Source of the DNA: a virus
Direction: 5' to 3' (one strand)
Virus record (IMG/VR): IMGVR_UViG_3300035674_000010
Span: 1 to 29,479 of that record
Length of the DNA stretch: 29,479 nucleotides
Each line of letters starts with the position of its first letter. Position 1 is the stretch's first letter. A model generated the notes under the pieces. The model saw only the letters and a list, made by a program, of their open reading frames with translations, ran no database searches and was not told where the DNA came from. The position numbers and the translations under genes were made by a program. This document shows, piece by piece, positions 21,108 through 29,297 of the stretch.

Positions 21108-21532
21108 GCGCGGCGCGACTCCAGAAGATCCGGGACACGGTCGCGGCCACGCCCGGGGCGTCGTGGCGGCCCGAGGAGATCCTCTTCCGGTTCGGGGACG
21201 ACCCGGCGACCGGGAAGGCGGTCATCGTCGGCGGGCACGTCACGGTCATCGTCCGGATGCCCGAGGCGGACGGCGATATCCGGTCCAAGGCGTTCGGCCC
21301 GTACCCGATCCCGACCTTGGCCGACGACCCGCTCACGAAATCCCTGCTCGGGGAGGTCCGGCTGGCCCAGCAGCGGACGATCGACCGGCAGGCGGCCCAG
21401 CTGGCGGCCGTGACCGTCGAGCGGGACGCGCTCGCCGGGGAGCTGACGACCGCCCGGGCCGAGCGCGACCGGCTGGCCGAGCGGGTTGCCGCCCTCACCC
21501 CGGGCGGGGAGCCGACCGGCGACCCGCGGTAA
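21104..21532 (+). CDS. Fibre-linked coiled-coil protein
   Basis: A 142-aa protein coupled to the fibre gene by ATGA. The N-terminal 60 residues are strand-like (AVIVGGHVTVIVRMPE). Residues 75-130 are a long coiled coil (LAQQRTIDRQAAQLAAVTVE, then LAGELTTARAERDRLAERVA). This could be a fibre chaperone or attachment protein. Position is the only functional clue. Confidence 0.6.
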   Translation: MSAARLQKIRDTVAATPGASWRPEEILFRFGDDPATGKAVIVGGHVTVIVRMPEADGDIRSKAFGPYPIPTLADDPLTKSLLGEVRLAQQRTIDRQAAQLAAVTVERDALAGELTTARAERDRLAERVAALTPGGEPTGDPR

Positions 21533-21550
21533 CGAGAGAGGGCCCCGACG

Positions 21551-22150
21551 ATGGCGTACCAGCTCGCCCGTGCCGTCCGCTGCCGGAAGTCCGAGACCGG
21601 GCTCGCGGCGACGCTCCGCATGGCCCTGAGCAGCACGTCCGGGGCCGTCCACTCGACGGTCAAGGATATCGCCACCGGGTTCGTCGAGCTGGGCGGCGGG
21701 CACTACTCGCACGACTACGCGGGCTGGCCGGACGGGTACCGCGGGACGGCCGTCTACTACACCGGCACCGTCGGGGCGCACGCGACGATCACCGCCGCCG
21801 TGGCCGCCGCCGCCATCGTGGTCCGGGCGACGGTCGGGGTGAACCCGGGCGACAACCTGTTGGCGAACCCGACCCTCACCGGGACCGGCGACACCGCGAT
21901 GGACGAGGACACGGGCGGGGTGGACAACCTCCGGTACGTGTCGTCGGGCGTCGGCGTGGACGCGGCGACGATCCGGGTCTACCTCAAGAGCGACTACGAC
22001 GCCGGGACGTACACGCTCCGCGGGAAGAGCACGACGAAGGCGGACGGCCGGTGGCTGTACCCGGTCTACGTGACGGCCGGGCTCACGTACACGATCACCT
22101 TCGCCAAGCCCGGGGCGTACCAGGTGAGCGCGAAGGAAGTCACGGTCTGA
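21551..22150 (+). CDS. Putative fibre or adhesion protein
   Basis: A 199-aa protein. The first 75 residues (ETGLAATLRMALSSTSGAVH, GFVELGGGHYSHDYAGWPDG) are followed by strand-rich segments (GTAVYYTGTVG, AAIVVRATVGVNPG, IRVYLKSDY, TYTLRGKST, YTITFAKPGAYQV). It looks like a two-domain beta protein of a tail tip or fibre module. I cannot name a family with certainty. GAGAGGG precedes ATG 21551, and it is the last gene before the connector block. Confidence 0.55.
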   Translation: MAYQLARAVRCRKSETGLAATLRMALSSTSGAVHSTVKDIATGFVELGGGHYSHDYAGWPDGYRGTAVYYTGTVGAHATITAAVAAAAIVVRATVGVNPGDNLLANPTLTGTGDTAMDEDTGGVDNLRYVSSGVGVDAATIRVYLKSDYDAGTYTLRGKSTTKADGRWLYPVYVTAGLTYTITFAKPGAYQVSAKEVTV

Positions 22151-22162
22151 GGATCCCCGACG

Positions 22163-22702
22163 ATGCCGGTGGTGGCCGAAAAGTGGTACGTCTCGACGCC
22201 CCCCGCCGCCCCGCTGTTCGACGCGGCGACGGTGGCGGAGTGGCTCCGCGTCGACCCGGCCGACGCCGCCCAACTGGCCGACGTGATCGCGGCCGCCGTC
22301 GAGTACGCCGAAGAGGCCATGGCCACGAGCCTGATGCCGCGGACGATCACGGCGACGTTCTACGCCGGGGAGCCGGTCCGGCTCCCGCGGGGCCCGGTGC
22401 TGGAGGTCCTGAGCGTGACCGGCCACGGCGGGGCGGTCCTGACCGATTACGACGTGACCCACGTCGGCCGGTCGATCGTGCTGAAGATCAAGCAGGGGTT
22501 CACCCACCCCCTGACCGTGGTCTACCGGGCCGGGTACGCCAGCGCGAGCGCCGTCCCGGCCGACATCCGGCAGGCGGTGAAGGCCCACGTCGGCACCCTC
22601 TGGGAGCACCGCGAGAGCGTGAGCGGGAAGAAGCTGGAAGCCGTCCCGCACCAGTTGGCCGACTTCTACCGGTTGAAGGCCCGGACCGTGGGGGTGAAGT
22701 GA
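22163..22702 (+). CDS. Head-tail connector (HK97 gp6-like)
   Basis: A 179-aa connector. The N-terminal helices VAEWLRVDPADAAQLADVIAAAVEYAEEA (about 24-52, helical pattern) are the phage_connect_1 signature, followed by a beta domain with RGPVLEVLSVTG, TDYDV, LTVVYRAGYASASAVPADIRQAVKAHV and WEHRES. It forms the ring under the portal to which head-closure proteins attach. The typical neighbour order follows. It overlaps the next gene as TGATG. Confidence 0.85.
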   Translation: MPVVAEKWYVSTPPAAPLFDAATVAEWLRVDPADAAQLADVIAAAVEYAEEAMATSLMPRTITATFYAGEPVRLPRGPVLEVLSVTGHGGAVLTDYDVTHVGRSIVLKIKQGFTHPLTVVYRAGYASASAVPADIRQAVKAHVGTLWEHRESVSGKKLEAVPHQLADFYRLKARTVGVK

Positions 22703-23025
22703 TGATCGAGGCCGGACAGCTACGCCATCGGGTCACGATCGAGCGGCCGACCCGGACCGAGCACCCGGCCACGGGCGAGCGGCTGCTCGCGTGGCAGGAC
22801 GTGGCGACCGTGTGGGCCGGGGTCCGGCCGCTGACCGCCCGGGAGGCCGCCGCGAACGCCCAGACCCAGGCGAACGTGACGCACGAGGTGACGATGCGGT
22901 ACACGAGCGCCCTGACCGCCGACTGCCGGCTGCGGTTCGGCGGCCGGGTCCTGGACATCACCGGGATCCGCAACGTTGACGAGCGGAACCGGGAACTGCG
23001 GGTGTCCGCCGTGGAGAAGACGTGA
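22702..23025 (+). CDS. Head-closure/head-tail adaptor protein
   Basis: A 107-aa protein of the SPP1 gp16 / HK97 head-closure type. MIEAGQLRHRVTIERP at the start, WQDVATVWAGVRPLTAREA in the middle, VTHEVTMRY and RVLDITGIRNVDERNRELRV at the end are the standard blocks. It seals the packaged head under the connector ring. Starts at ATG 22702 within TGATG; its TGA overlaps the next ATG. Confidence 0.88.
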   Translation: MIEAGQLRHRVTIERPTRTEHPATGERLLAWQDVATVWAGVRPLTAREAAANAQTQANVTHEVTMRYTSALTADCRLRFGGRVLDITGIRNVDERNRELRVSAVEKT

Positions 23026-23501
23026 TGGCCGCCGCCAAGGGCGACATGAAACTGCTCGGGGCCCGGGAGCTTCAAGCCCTGCTCGCCGCGCTCCCCCGCG
23101 GGGTGGCCAAGCGGGGGTTGCGGGCCGCCGTGACCGCCGGGGCGACCCCGATCACCCGCGCCGCCAAGGCCCGCGCCCCCCGGAAATCCGGGCTGCTCAA
23201 GAAGGCGATCGGGCGGAAGGTGAAGACGTACAAGGAGGCCGGCGTCGGGGCGACCGCCGTCGCGATCGTCGGGGCGAGGCGGGACGTCCGGGGCGAATAC
23301 CGCGGCCGCCCGCGGGTGCCGGCCCGGTACATCCACCTCGTGGAAAAGGGGACGCGGCCGCACGACGGGCACCCGGGCACGCCCGCGACGAACTTCCTCG
23401 AGGACGCGTACCGGGGCAACAAGGCCGCGGCGGAGGCGGCCGCCGCCCGGAAGCTGGCCGAGGTGGTCGAGCGCGAGGCCCGCAAGCTCGGGAAGCGGTG
23501 A
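23025..23501 (+). CDS. Tail-joining protein, HK97 gp10 family
   Basis: A 158-aa protein. LLGARELQALLAALPRGVAK, PITRAAKARAPRKSGLLKKAI, the strand GVGATAVAIVGA, ARYIHLVEKGTRPHDG and FLEDAYRGNKAAAE form the gp10 family pattern (A-P-x-x-S-G-x-L, then H-x-V-E-x-G-T). It acts at the neck or tail completion step. ATG 23025 overlaps the previous stop; an in-frame GTG one codon earlier is less likely. Confidence 0.88.
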   Translation: MAAAKGDMKLLGARELQALLAALPRGVAKRGLRAAVTAGATPITRAAKARAPRKSGLLKKAIGRKVKTYKEAGVGATAVAIVGARRDVRGEYRGRPRVPARYIHLVEKGTRPHDGHPGTPATNFLEDAYRGNKAAAEAAAARKLAEVVEREARKLGKR

Positions 23502-23506
23502 CACGC

Positions 23507-23920
23507 ATGGCGCTGGAGACGGGCATCCGGGACGCGCTGCTCGCCGTGGGCGGGATCACCGCCAAGGTCGGCACCCGCATCCGCCCCGTGGCGATGGCGT
23601 CGGACGACGTCCGCCCGTACCTGACCTATCAGGCGGCCGGGCGGGAGAGCCTGCCGGTGCTGGCCGGCCCGCCGGCGGATTACCGCAAGGCGGATTTTGA
23701 AGTTGGGATCTTCGCCGACACCTATCACGAGGTGATGGAGTTGAGCAACCTCGTGCGCGACCGGCTCGACCAGTTCGGCGACACCGTGTCCGGGGTGGAG
23801 TTCGCCCCGGTCATGTTCGACGGCGAGACGGACATCGAGGCGGCCGTCGCCGAGGGCCAGGAGCTGCCCGTCTACGTCCGGGTTCAGACGTACAAGGTCC
23901 TTTACCGGCTGGTCCCCTGA
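23507..23920 (+). CDS. Tail completion protein (DUF3168-like)
   Basis: A 137-aa protein, LETGIRDALLAVGGITAKVG at the start, IRPVAMASDDVRPYLTYQ, FEVGIFADTYHEVMELSNLV and YVRVQTYKVLYRL at the end: the DUF3168 / SPP1 gp17 pattern. It caps the tail and joins it to the head. The small gp10-gp17-tail tube order is standard. ATG 23507 has a weak ribosome-binding site and probably relies on coupling to the upstream gene. Confidence 0.82.
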   Translation: MALETGIRDALLAVGGITAKVGTRIRPVAMASDDVRPYLTYQAAGRESLPVLAGPPADYRKADFEVGIFADTYHEVMELSNLVRDRLDQFGDTVSGVEFAPVMFDGETDIEAAVAEGQELPVYVRVQTYKVLYRLVP

Positions 23921-23950
23921 CCGGGCCGCCGCACGCGAGGAGAACGACCG

Positions 23951-24376
23951 ATGTCACTCAAGGCTTACGGGGCGGTCCTGGAGTACGGGAACACCGCCGA
24001 CCACGCGACCGCGACCGCCTGGACCGCCGTCGCCCGCGCGAAGAGCATCACGCCGGGCAAGGTGTCCGCGGCCGACATCGACACGACCGTGCTCACCAGC
24101 CCGGACGAGGCCGAGGAGGTGCTCCCCGGGCTGGCCAGCAACGGCGAGTTCGAGGCCACCGTCGAGTACGACAAGACGGCCACGGGCACGCTCTACGGGT
24201 TCTTCCGGACCGTGAAGGCGTGGCGGCTCCGGTACGCGGACGATTCGGGTTGGAAGTTCAACGGGTACATCAACGAGATCGGGGACGACGAGGTGGTCAA
24301 CGGCGAGATCGTGACGACCGCGATCAAGATCAAGCCGACCGGGAAGCCCGTCCACGTCGCCGACTTCACCCCGTAA
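23951..24376 (+). CDS. Major tail tube protein
   Basis: A 141-aa tail tube protein. LEYGNTADHATATAWTAVAR, KSITPGKVSAADIDTTVLTS, EFEATVEYDKTATGTLYGFF, and ITPGK...DTTVL..PD..EE match short tail tube proteins of siphophages. It stacks as hexamer rings around the tape measure. GAGGAG precedes ATG 23951. It is followed by the frameshifted chaperone pair and tape measure gene, the expected order. Confidence 0.87.
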   Translation: MSLKAYGAVLEYGNTADHATATAWTAVARAKSITPGKVSAADIDTTVLTSPDEAEEVLPGLASNGEFEATVEYDKTATGTLYGFFRTVKAWRLRYADDSGWKFNGYINEIGDDEVVNGEIVTTAIKIKPTGKPVHVADFTP

Positions 24377-24429
24377 GCCGCCGCCGGCAGACCTCGGACC
24401 CCTGACCCCCGACCGGAGACACCCCGCCC

Positions 24430-24777
24430 ATGATGAACCGCGAACAGATCCTCGCCACCGACACCGTCCGGACCGAGGCCGTGGCCGTCCCCGAGTGGGG
24501 CGGGACGTTCCACGTCCGCGGGATGAGCGTCGTCGAGATGGCGCGGTTCCACCGCGCGATGGACGCCGAGGACGCGGCCGCGCAGTCCCCCGCCCGCGTG
24601 GGCGTCCGCCTGCTGATCGCCTGCGTGTGCGACGACCAGGGGCGGCCCGTGTTCCGGCCCGAGGACGCCGAGGCGCTGGAGCGGCAGGGCGGGGCCCTGA
24701 TCGACCGGCTGTGCGTCGTCGCCAACCGGGTCAACGGCATCGGGCCCGAGGCGCGCGAGGCCGCCGAAAAAAAGTAG
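24430..24777 (+). CDS. Tail assembly chaperone, short form (G-type)
   Basis: A 115-aa protein beginning at ATG 24430 with GGAGAC upstream. It has the layout of gpG-type chaperones: a strand-rich N-terminus (AVAVPEWGGTFHVRGMSVVE), then helices (MARFHRAMDAEDAAAQ, DAEALERQGGALIDRL). It ends in EAREAAEKK-stop, with the A AAA AAG slippery run over the last codons. The short form coats the tape measure protein during tail assembly. Most ribosomes should stop here; a fraction shift to make the fused form described below. Confidence 0.82.
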   Translation: MMNREQILATDTVRTEAVAVPEWGGTFHVRGMSVVEMARFHRAMDAEDAAAQSPARVGVRLLIACVCDDQGRPVFRPEDAEALERQGGALIDRLCVVANRVNGIGPEAREAAEKK

Positions 24778-25097
24778 CCGACCCGGCGTTCCGGTTCTGG
24801 ATGCTCCTGGCGTGGCAGTGCGGCGAGCCCCACGCCGACCTCCTGCTGGAGCGGCTGACCCCGGAACAGTTCGCCGACGTCGAGGCGTTCGCCGACGTCG
24901 AGCCGCTGCCGTGCCGCCGGGCCGACGTCCGGGCCGCGATGATCGCCCTCGTCACCGCCCGGGCCGGCGGCGCGAAGGGGGTCAAGCTGGCCGACTTCCT
25001 CCCCGACTACGACGCCGCCCGCCGCCGCCGGGAGGAACAGGACCCGGCCGAGATGGACCGGCAGATGATGAAGGTGGCCGCGATGTTCAAGGGCTGA
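24430..25097 (+). CDS. Tail assembly chaperone, -1 frameshift fusion (GT-type)
   Basis: A 222-aa product made by shifting -1 at 24768-24774, reading EKK then VADPAFRFWMLLAW and on to 25097. The T part (24774-25097, 107 aa) has no start codon of its own near its beginning. It keeps clear coding character: a FRFWMLLAWQCGEPHADLLL helix, ALVTARAGGAKGVKLADFLP, and a charged MDRQMMKVAAMFKG end. A conserved frameshift in this place is established for long-tailed phages; here it is read from the sequence. The tape measure gene starts 3 nt after its stop. Confidence 0.82.
24768..24774 (+). promoter_or_regulatory. Programmed -1 frameshift site A AAA AAG
   Basis: Seven A residues (24767-24773) plus G give the heptamer A AAA AAG in the correct phase, immediately before the short form's TAG (24775-24777). 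This is the heptamer of E. coli dnaX. GAGG (24757-24760) lies 7 nt upstream, where an internal Shine-Dalgarno can stimulate shifting. A small CCGG-CGTT-CCGG hairpin may follow at about 24786-24797. Confidence 0.85.
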
Positions 25098-25100
25098 CGC

Positions 25101-27026
25101 ATGGCGACGGACATCTCAAAACTGGCCGTGCTGCTGACCGCGAACGCGGCCGGGTTCTCGGCCGGGCTCCGGACGGCCGCCCGCGGGGTCGACGGGTTCG
25201 CCGCCCACGTCGAGGGGACCGCGTCCCGGATCGGCGGGTTCCTCGCGTCGGCCGCCGCGCTCGGGGGCGGGATCGCCGCCGGGGCGTCCATCGGGCGGGG
25301 CGTCGTCGACTTCGAGCAGGCGATGGCCGACATGCGGGCGGCCGCCAACCCGACCGCCGACCAGGTCGTCGCGCTCGAACGGAGCATCCTCGACCTGAGC
25401 CGGGCGGCCGGGGTCGGCCCGTCCGACGTCGCGACCGCGTTCACCGAGCTGCTCAAGGCCGGCATGTCGGCCGAGCGGGTGATGGGCGGGGCCGGGGCGG
25501 CGGCCGTCCGGTTCGCCCGGGTCGGCCAGATCGACGTCGCCCAGGCCGCGACGGTGATGAACGACGCGCTCAACGTGTTCGCCCGCGAGGGGCTGACCGC
25601 GACCCGGGTCGTCGACACGCTGTCCAAGGCGGCCGACGCGAGCAGCATCAGCATCCACCAGATCACCGAGGCGTTCGCCATGTCGTCGGCCGTGTTCGGG
25701 ACGGCCGGGCTGACGCTCCAGGACCTGACGACCGCGATCGGCATCCTCGGCAACGCCGGGGTCAAGGGGTCGGACGCCGGCACGTCGCTCAAGACGATGC
25801 TCCTGCGGCTGTCCGCCCCGTCGGCCGAGGGGGCGACGGCGATGCGCCGGCTCGGGCTGAGCGTCCGGGACGCGGCCGGGCACATGCGGCCGATGCGGGA
25901 CATCGTCGGGCAGCTCCAGGCGCGGCTGGCCGCGCTCGACCCGGTCGCCCGGGACGCCGCCCTGAAGACGATCTTCGGGGACGACGCGATCCGGGCCGCG
26001 TCGATCCTGTCGACCCAGGGGGTGGCCGGGTGGGACGCCTTCACCGGCAAGCTGCGGGAGTCGCTGAGCGTCGCCCAGAAGTACGGGCAGCAGCAGGCGA
26101 CGTTCCGCGGGGGCTTCGCCGCGACCGGGGCGGCGCTCGAACGGTTCGGGATCGCGCTCGGCGGGCTCGTCAACCAGCCGCTCGCCCGGATGCTCGACGT
26201 GTCCGGCCGGGTGGTCGAGGCCGTGACCCGGTGGACGCGGGAGAACGGCGAGCAGATCAAGACCGTGCTCAAGTGGACGGCCGCCATCGGCGGGGCGATC
26301 TTCGTCGTCAACCGGTTCGTCAAGATCGGCACGTCCATCGTGATGATGTACAAGGCGATCACCAAGTCCCAGATCGCCACGCTCGCGTTCTCCGGCCCGA
26401 AGGGGTGGGCCGCCATCGCGGCCGGGGCCGGGATCACGGCCGCGTCCGTGTACGGGTTGAACCAGCTGTTCGAGCGGCTCGGGAACGAGATGGACCGGGC
26501 CGTCGTCCAGGCCGACCAGGTGGCCGACGCCCACCGGACCGCGGCCGACGCGACGAAGGACGTCGGGGCCGCCGCCGCCGCCGCGGCCGGCCAGCAGGCG
26601 GGGCTCTCGACGGCGATCGGGGACGTGATCCGCAAGCTGGAGGAACAGGTCGTCACGTTCGGGCTATCCCAGCGGGAGGCCGACCTGTGGACGCTCGCCC
26701 AGGAGGGCGCGACGGACGACCAGATCGGGCACGCCCGGGCGCTGGTCGACATGCTCGACGCGATGGAGGCGAAGCAGCGGGCGACCGAGCGGGCCGACCG
26801 GGACCGGAAGAAGGACGCGCCGCGGGCGCCGAAGACCTTCGGCGCCGAGAAGCTGACCGCCCTGGAGCGGCGGTTCACGGCCGGGTTCACGGCCGAGGCG
26901 ATGGGCCCGTTCGACAAGCTGCTGAAAGAGGAACAGCGGTCGGCCAAGGCGAACGAGCGGACGGCCCGGAACACCGACCGCATCGCCCGGGACCGCACCC
27001 GTGACGAGGTGGTGAGGATCGCGTGA
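25101..27026 (+). CDS. Tape measure protein
   Basis: A 641-aa tape measure protein. SKLAVLLTANAAGFSAGLRT starts the usual N-terminal helix. A TP901-type core follows: FEQAMADMRAAANPTADQV, LAAGVGPSDVA-like helices, SISIHQITEAF, VFGTAGLTLQDLTTAIGIL and GVKGSDAGTSLKTML, the last being highly typical. Hydrophobic segments lie at about 43-65 and 385-445; the C-terminus is Lys/Arg/Glu-rich coil. It sets tail length and is ejected with DNA. By the usual rule of about 1.5 angstrom per residue, the tail would be near 95 nm; this is an estimate. It starts 3 nt after the chaperone stop. Confidence 0.92.
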   Translation: MATDISKLAVLLTANAAGFSAGLRTAARGVDGFAAHVEGTASRIGGFLASAAALGGGIAAGASIGRGVVDFEQAMADMRAAANPTADQVVALERSILDLSRAAGVGPSDVATAFTELLKAGMSAERVMGGAGAAAVRFARVGQIDVAQAATVMNDALNVFAREGLTATRVVDTLSKAADASSISIHQITEAFAMSSAVFGTAGLTLQDLTTAIGILGNAGVKGSDAGTSLKTMLLRLSAPSAEGATAMRRLGLSVRDAAGHMRPMRDIVGQLQARLAALDPVARDAALKTIFGDDAIRAASILSTQGVAGWDAFTGKLRESLSVAQKYGQQQATFRGGFAATGAALERFGIALGGLVNQPLARMLDVSGRVVEAVTRWTRENGEQIKTVLKWTAAIGGAIFVVNRFVKIGTSIVMMYKAITKSQIATLAFSGPKGWAAIAAGAGITAASVYGLNQLFERLGNEMDRAVVQADQVADAHRTAADATKDVGAAAAAAAGQQAGLSTAIGDVIRKLEEQVVTFGLSQREADLWTLAQEGATDDQIGHARALVDMLDAMEAKQRATERADRDRKKDAPRAPKTFGAEKLTALERRFTAGFTAEAMGPFDKLLKEEQRSAKANERTARNTDRIARDRTRDEVVRIA

Positions 27027-27041
27027 CCCGGAGGTAAGCCC

Positions 27042-28022
27042 GTGCCCGTCGAAGCCGTCCCCCTGGAGCCGCCGCCCGCGTCCGTCGACTGGGTCCGCCT
27101 GCGCCGCACCCGCCAGTTCGGGGACGACGACGGCCCGGGGAGCACGGCCGAGCGGACCTACCTCGTCAAGTGCGCCACGAAGGACGACGGCCCCGAGGCG
27201 GCGGTCGCCGCGTGCCCCGAGCCGGGGGATTCGTTCTCGGACGACCGCCCGGGGCTGGTGGTCACCGAACGGGTGGCCGAGGAACTGGACCGCAGCGGGA
27301 CGCTGTTCGAGGTCCGCGTCAGCTACGCCACGCGGAGCACGGACGACGACGAGGAGGAGGCCGACCAAGACAAAGATCCGACCGAACGGGCGACCGTGGT
27401 CCGGCTGTCGTTCGACAGTTTCGAGGAGACCGTCTATCAGGCCAAGGCCCCGCCGACCGCCGAAGATGCCGACGGGAACAGCGTCAGCATCCTCACCTCG
27501 TGGCAGTTCGCGAACGCGGTGTGCAACAGCGTGGGGAAGCCGTTCGACCCGTCCATCACGGACACGTTCCGCGACCCCGTCATCACGATCACGCAGAACT
27601 ATGACGCGATCCCGTGGGAGACGGTGGTCGAGTACATCAACACTGTTAATTCGGACACGTTCAGCATCATATACCGCGGGAACACGTACACGATGCAGCC
27701 CGGGCAGGCGTGGCTGTACGACGTCACGACCGAGAGCCGCTACGAGAACGGCGTCGCGTATGAGGAAGTGACCTGGGTCATCAAGGTCCGGAAAGACGGG
27801 TGGCTACGGAAGGTGCTTGACCAATCGCTTGAGCAGGCGAGCGGCGTAGAGAGCGACCCGGACGTTCGCAAGCCAAAGCCGATCCTCGATTCCAACGGCG
27901 ACCCGATCCAGCAGCCCGCGATGCTGAACGGGAAGGGGTGGCCGCTGACCGGGTCGCAGAAGCCGGTGTTCCTCAAGTTCCGACTGAAGGAAACCAAGGC
28001 GTTCGCCAACCTGCCGATCTGA
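27042..28022 (+). CDS. Distal tail or baseplate-type structural protein
   Basis: A 326-aa protein starting at GTG 27042 with GGAGGT 6 nt upstream. It has a TYLVKCATKDDGPEAAVAAC opening and GTLFEVRVSYATRS, then an acidic stretch (DDDEEEADQDKD). The second half has blocks TVVRLSFDSFEETVYQAK, FANAVCNSVGKPFDP, ITQNYDAIPWETVVEYINTV, FRG/YRG-type IIYRGNTYTM and YEEVTWVIKVRKDGW. The layout (a GTxD-type opening, long beta domain, K-x-GW near the end) is seen in proteins encoded after tape measure genes in diverse phages. The exact role is not established. Confidence 0.6.
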   Translation: MPVEAVPLEPPPASVDWVRLRRTRQFGDDDGPGSTAERTYLVKCATKDDGPEAAVAACPEPGDSFSDDRPGLVVTERVAEELDRSGTLFEVRVSYATRSTDDDEEEADQDKDPTERATVVRLSFDSFEETVYQAKAPPTAEDADGNSVSILTSWQFANAVCNSVGKPFDPSITDTFRDPVITITQNYDAIPWETVVEYINTVNSDTFSIIYRGNTYTMQPGQAWLYDVTTESRYENGVAYEEVTWVIKVRKDGWLRKVLDQSLEQASGVESDPDVRKPKPILDSNGDPIQQPAMLNGKGWPLTGSQKPVFLKFRLKETKAFANLPI

Positions 28023-28032
28023 GGATGAGACC

Positions 28033-28689
28033 GTGGCCGACACCGATCCCGTGAAGTTCGACCGCCGGTCCGCCGCCCGCATCGCCGACGCGGTGCGCGG
28101 GTACGAGCGGACGGAAACGGGCCTGACCGGCGAGACGGCCCGGCGGGGACGCCCCCAGGTCGAGACGGTGTTCGCCCGGCTGACCGGGGACGACGGGGGG
28201 TCGCCGCCCGCCGCCTACGACTGGGAGCAGGTGGAGATCGACGCGGACGGGGAGTGGGCGCCCGTCGCGGAGGGACGGACCGGCACCGTCGAGGAGCGCC
28301 CCGCCTACCCGCTCGCCGGCCGGGCGTACGAGGCCGACGCCGCGACGGGTGACGTGGTCCTGATCCGCCGCGCCCCGGTCCGCCAGGACGACGACACGTA
28401 CCTCCCCGGGTGGGTCATCGTCACCGCGGGGGAGCGGCCGGGGACGATGTTCCGCGTGAACCTCGTCCAGACGGGCGGGAGCAACGGGACCAAGACGACG
28501 GCCGCCTCGTGGACGTACACCGCGACCGACCTCGGCGGGGCGACGCTCGGGACGGGGCTCGCGCCCGAGCGGACCCGGGAGAACGGGACCCGGGCGGCCG
28601 CGACGAAGGGCGAGGGGTACTACAACACGGCGGGGACGTTCGTCTTGGCCGAGGCGTGGGAACTGCGGGGGACGGGGGCCTGTACCTGA
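28033..28689 (+). CDS. Tail-end protein of unknown role
   Basis: A 218-aa protein starting at GTG 28033. The N-terminal helix (RRSAARIADAVRGYERTETG) is followed by strands: RPQVETVFARLTGDDG, YDWEQVEIDADGEW, NPAYE-like RPAYPLAGRAYEADA, GDVVLIRRAP and PGWVIVTAGERPG. The last 80 residues are Gly/Thr-rich (SNGTKTTAASWTYTATDLGG). It resembles proteins carried near the tail genes of planctomycete prophages, perhaps part of the tail tip or a fibre anchor. No enzyme motif. Its TGA overlaps the next ATG. Confidence 0.55.
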   Translation: MADTDPVKFDRRSAARIADAVRGYERTETGLTGETARRGRPQVETVFARLTGDDGGSPPAAYDWEQVEIDADGEWAPVAEGRTGTVEERPAYPLAGRAYEADAATGDVVLIRRAPVRQDDDTYLPGWVIVTAGERPGTMFRVNLVQTGGSNGTKTTAASWTYTATDLGGATLGTGLAPERTRENGTRAAATKGEGYYNTAGTFVLAEAWELRGTGACT

Positions 28690-29297
28690 TGGCCAGCGGC
28701 GACGTGATGTTGGACGCGAGCGGCAACGTCATCCTCGACGCCCTGGGGAACGTGTTGCTCGACGACGGGGCCGGGAACGGCTGCTGCTGCGCCCCGCCCC
28801 CGCCCTGCGCGGCCGACTGCCCGGACGGCGGGCCGGCCGCGTACACGGTCACGCTCACCGGCGTGAGCGTCATGTCCGGCTGTTTCGCCTGCACGGGCGG
28901 GGCCACCGGATACCTCTACTGCGACGCGACGATCAACGGGACGTTCACGCTCGACACGTACGAGGACACGCAGTCGTTCTGCGGGTGGTCGACGACGTTC
29001 CCGCTGGACGTCCGCCGGCACTTCTCGCCGGCGACCGACTGCTCGGGGACGCCGAGCCTCGCGTACACGTTCGGGCGGGTCGTGCTCGAACGGCTCCGCG
29101 GGTCGAGCGACAACTTTAACTTGCGGGTCGAGGTGTCGATCGGGTGGCTTTTCTTCCGCGATACCCAGGCGTCCGTGAACTGCCGGAGCGGGCTGCCGAC
29201 GTTCACGAACGACCAGGTCGGCGCGCCCGCCTGTTCGGGCGGGCTGAACGGCCCCCGGCTGGGGTCGGGCGGGACCGCGACCGTCTCGCCCGCGTGA
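28689..29297 (+). CDS. Cys-rich tail-end protein with CCC cluster
   Basis: A 202-aa protein. The start repeats a D-x-x-GNVxLD unit (LDASGNVILDALGNVLLDD). NGCCCAPPPPCAADC follows with five Cys in 14 residues, and further Cys-x-x-Cys sites appear (GCFACTG). The rest is strand-rich and carries more Cys (YLYCDATINGTF, SFCGWSTTF, DCSGTPS, VNCRSGLP, PACSGG), so it is a disulphide- or metal-stabilised beta protein. It overlaps genes on both sides (TGATG and GTGA). A virion tail component exposed outside the cell is plausible; function unknown. Confidence 0.6.
   Translation: MASGDVMLDASGNVILDALGNVLLDDGAGNGCCCAPPPPCAADCPDGGPAAYTVTLTGVSVMSGCFACTGGATGYLYCDATINGTFTLDTYEDTQSFCGWSTTFPLDVRRHFSPATDCSGTPSLAYTFGRVVLERLRGSSDNFNLRVEVSIGWLFFRDTQASVNCRSGLPTFTNDQVGAPACSGGLNGPRLGSGGTATVSPA

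Noticed and set aside
18499-22150. Possible diversity-generating retroelement target in fibre genes
   Set aside because: No reverse transcriptase and no template/variable repeat pair are visible in the window.
25007-27145. Open frame of 712 codons on the minus strand
   Set aside because: It is the antisense of the tape measure gene; low stop frequency follows from GC content. The plus strand has a clear family match.
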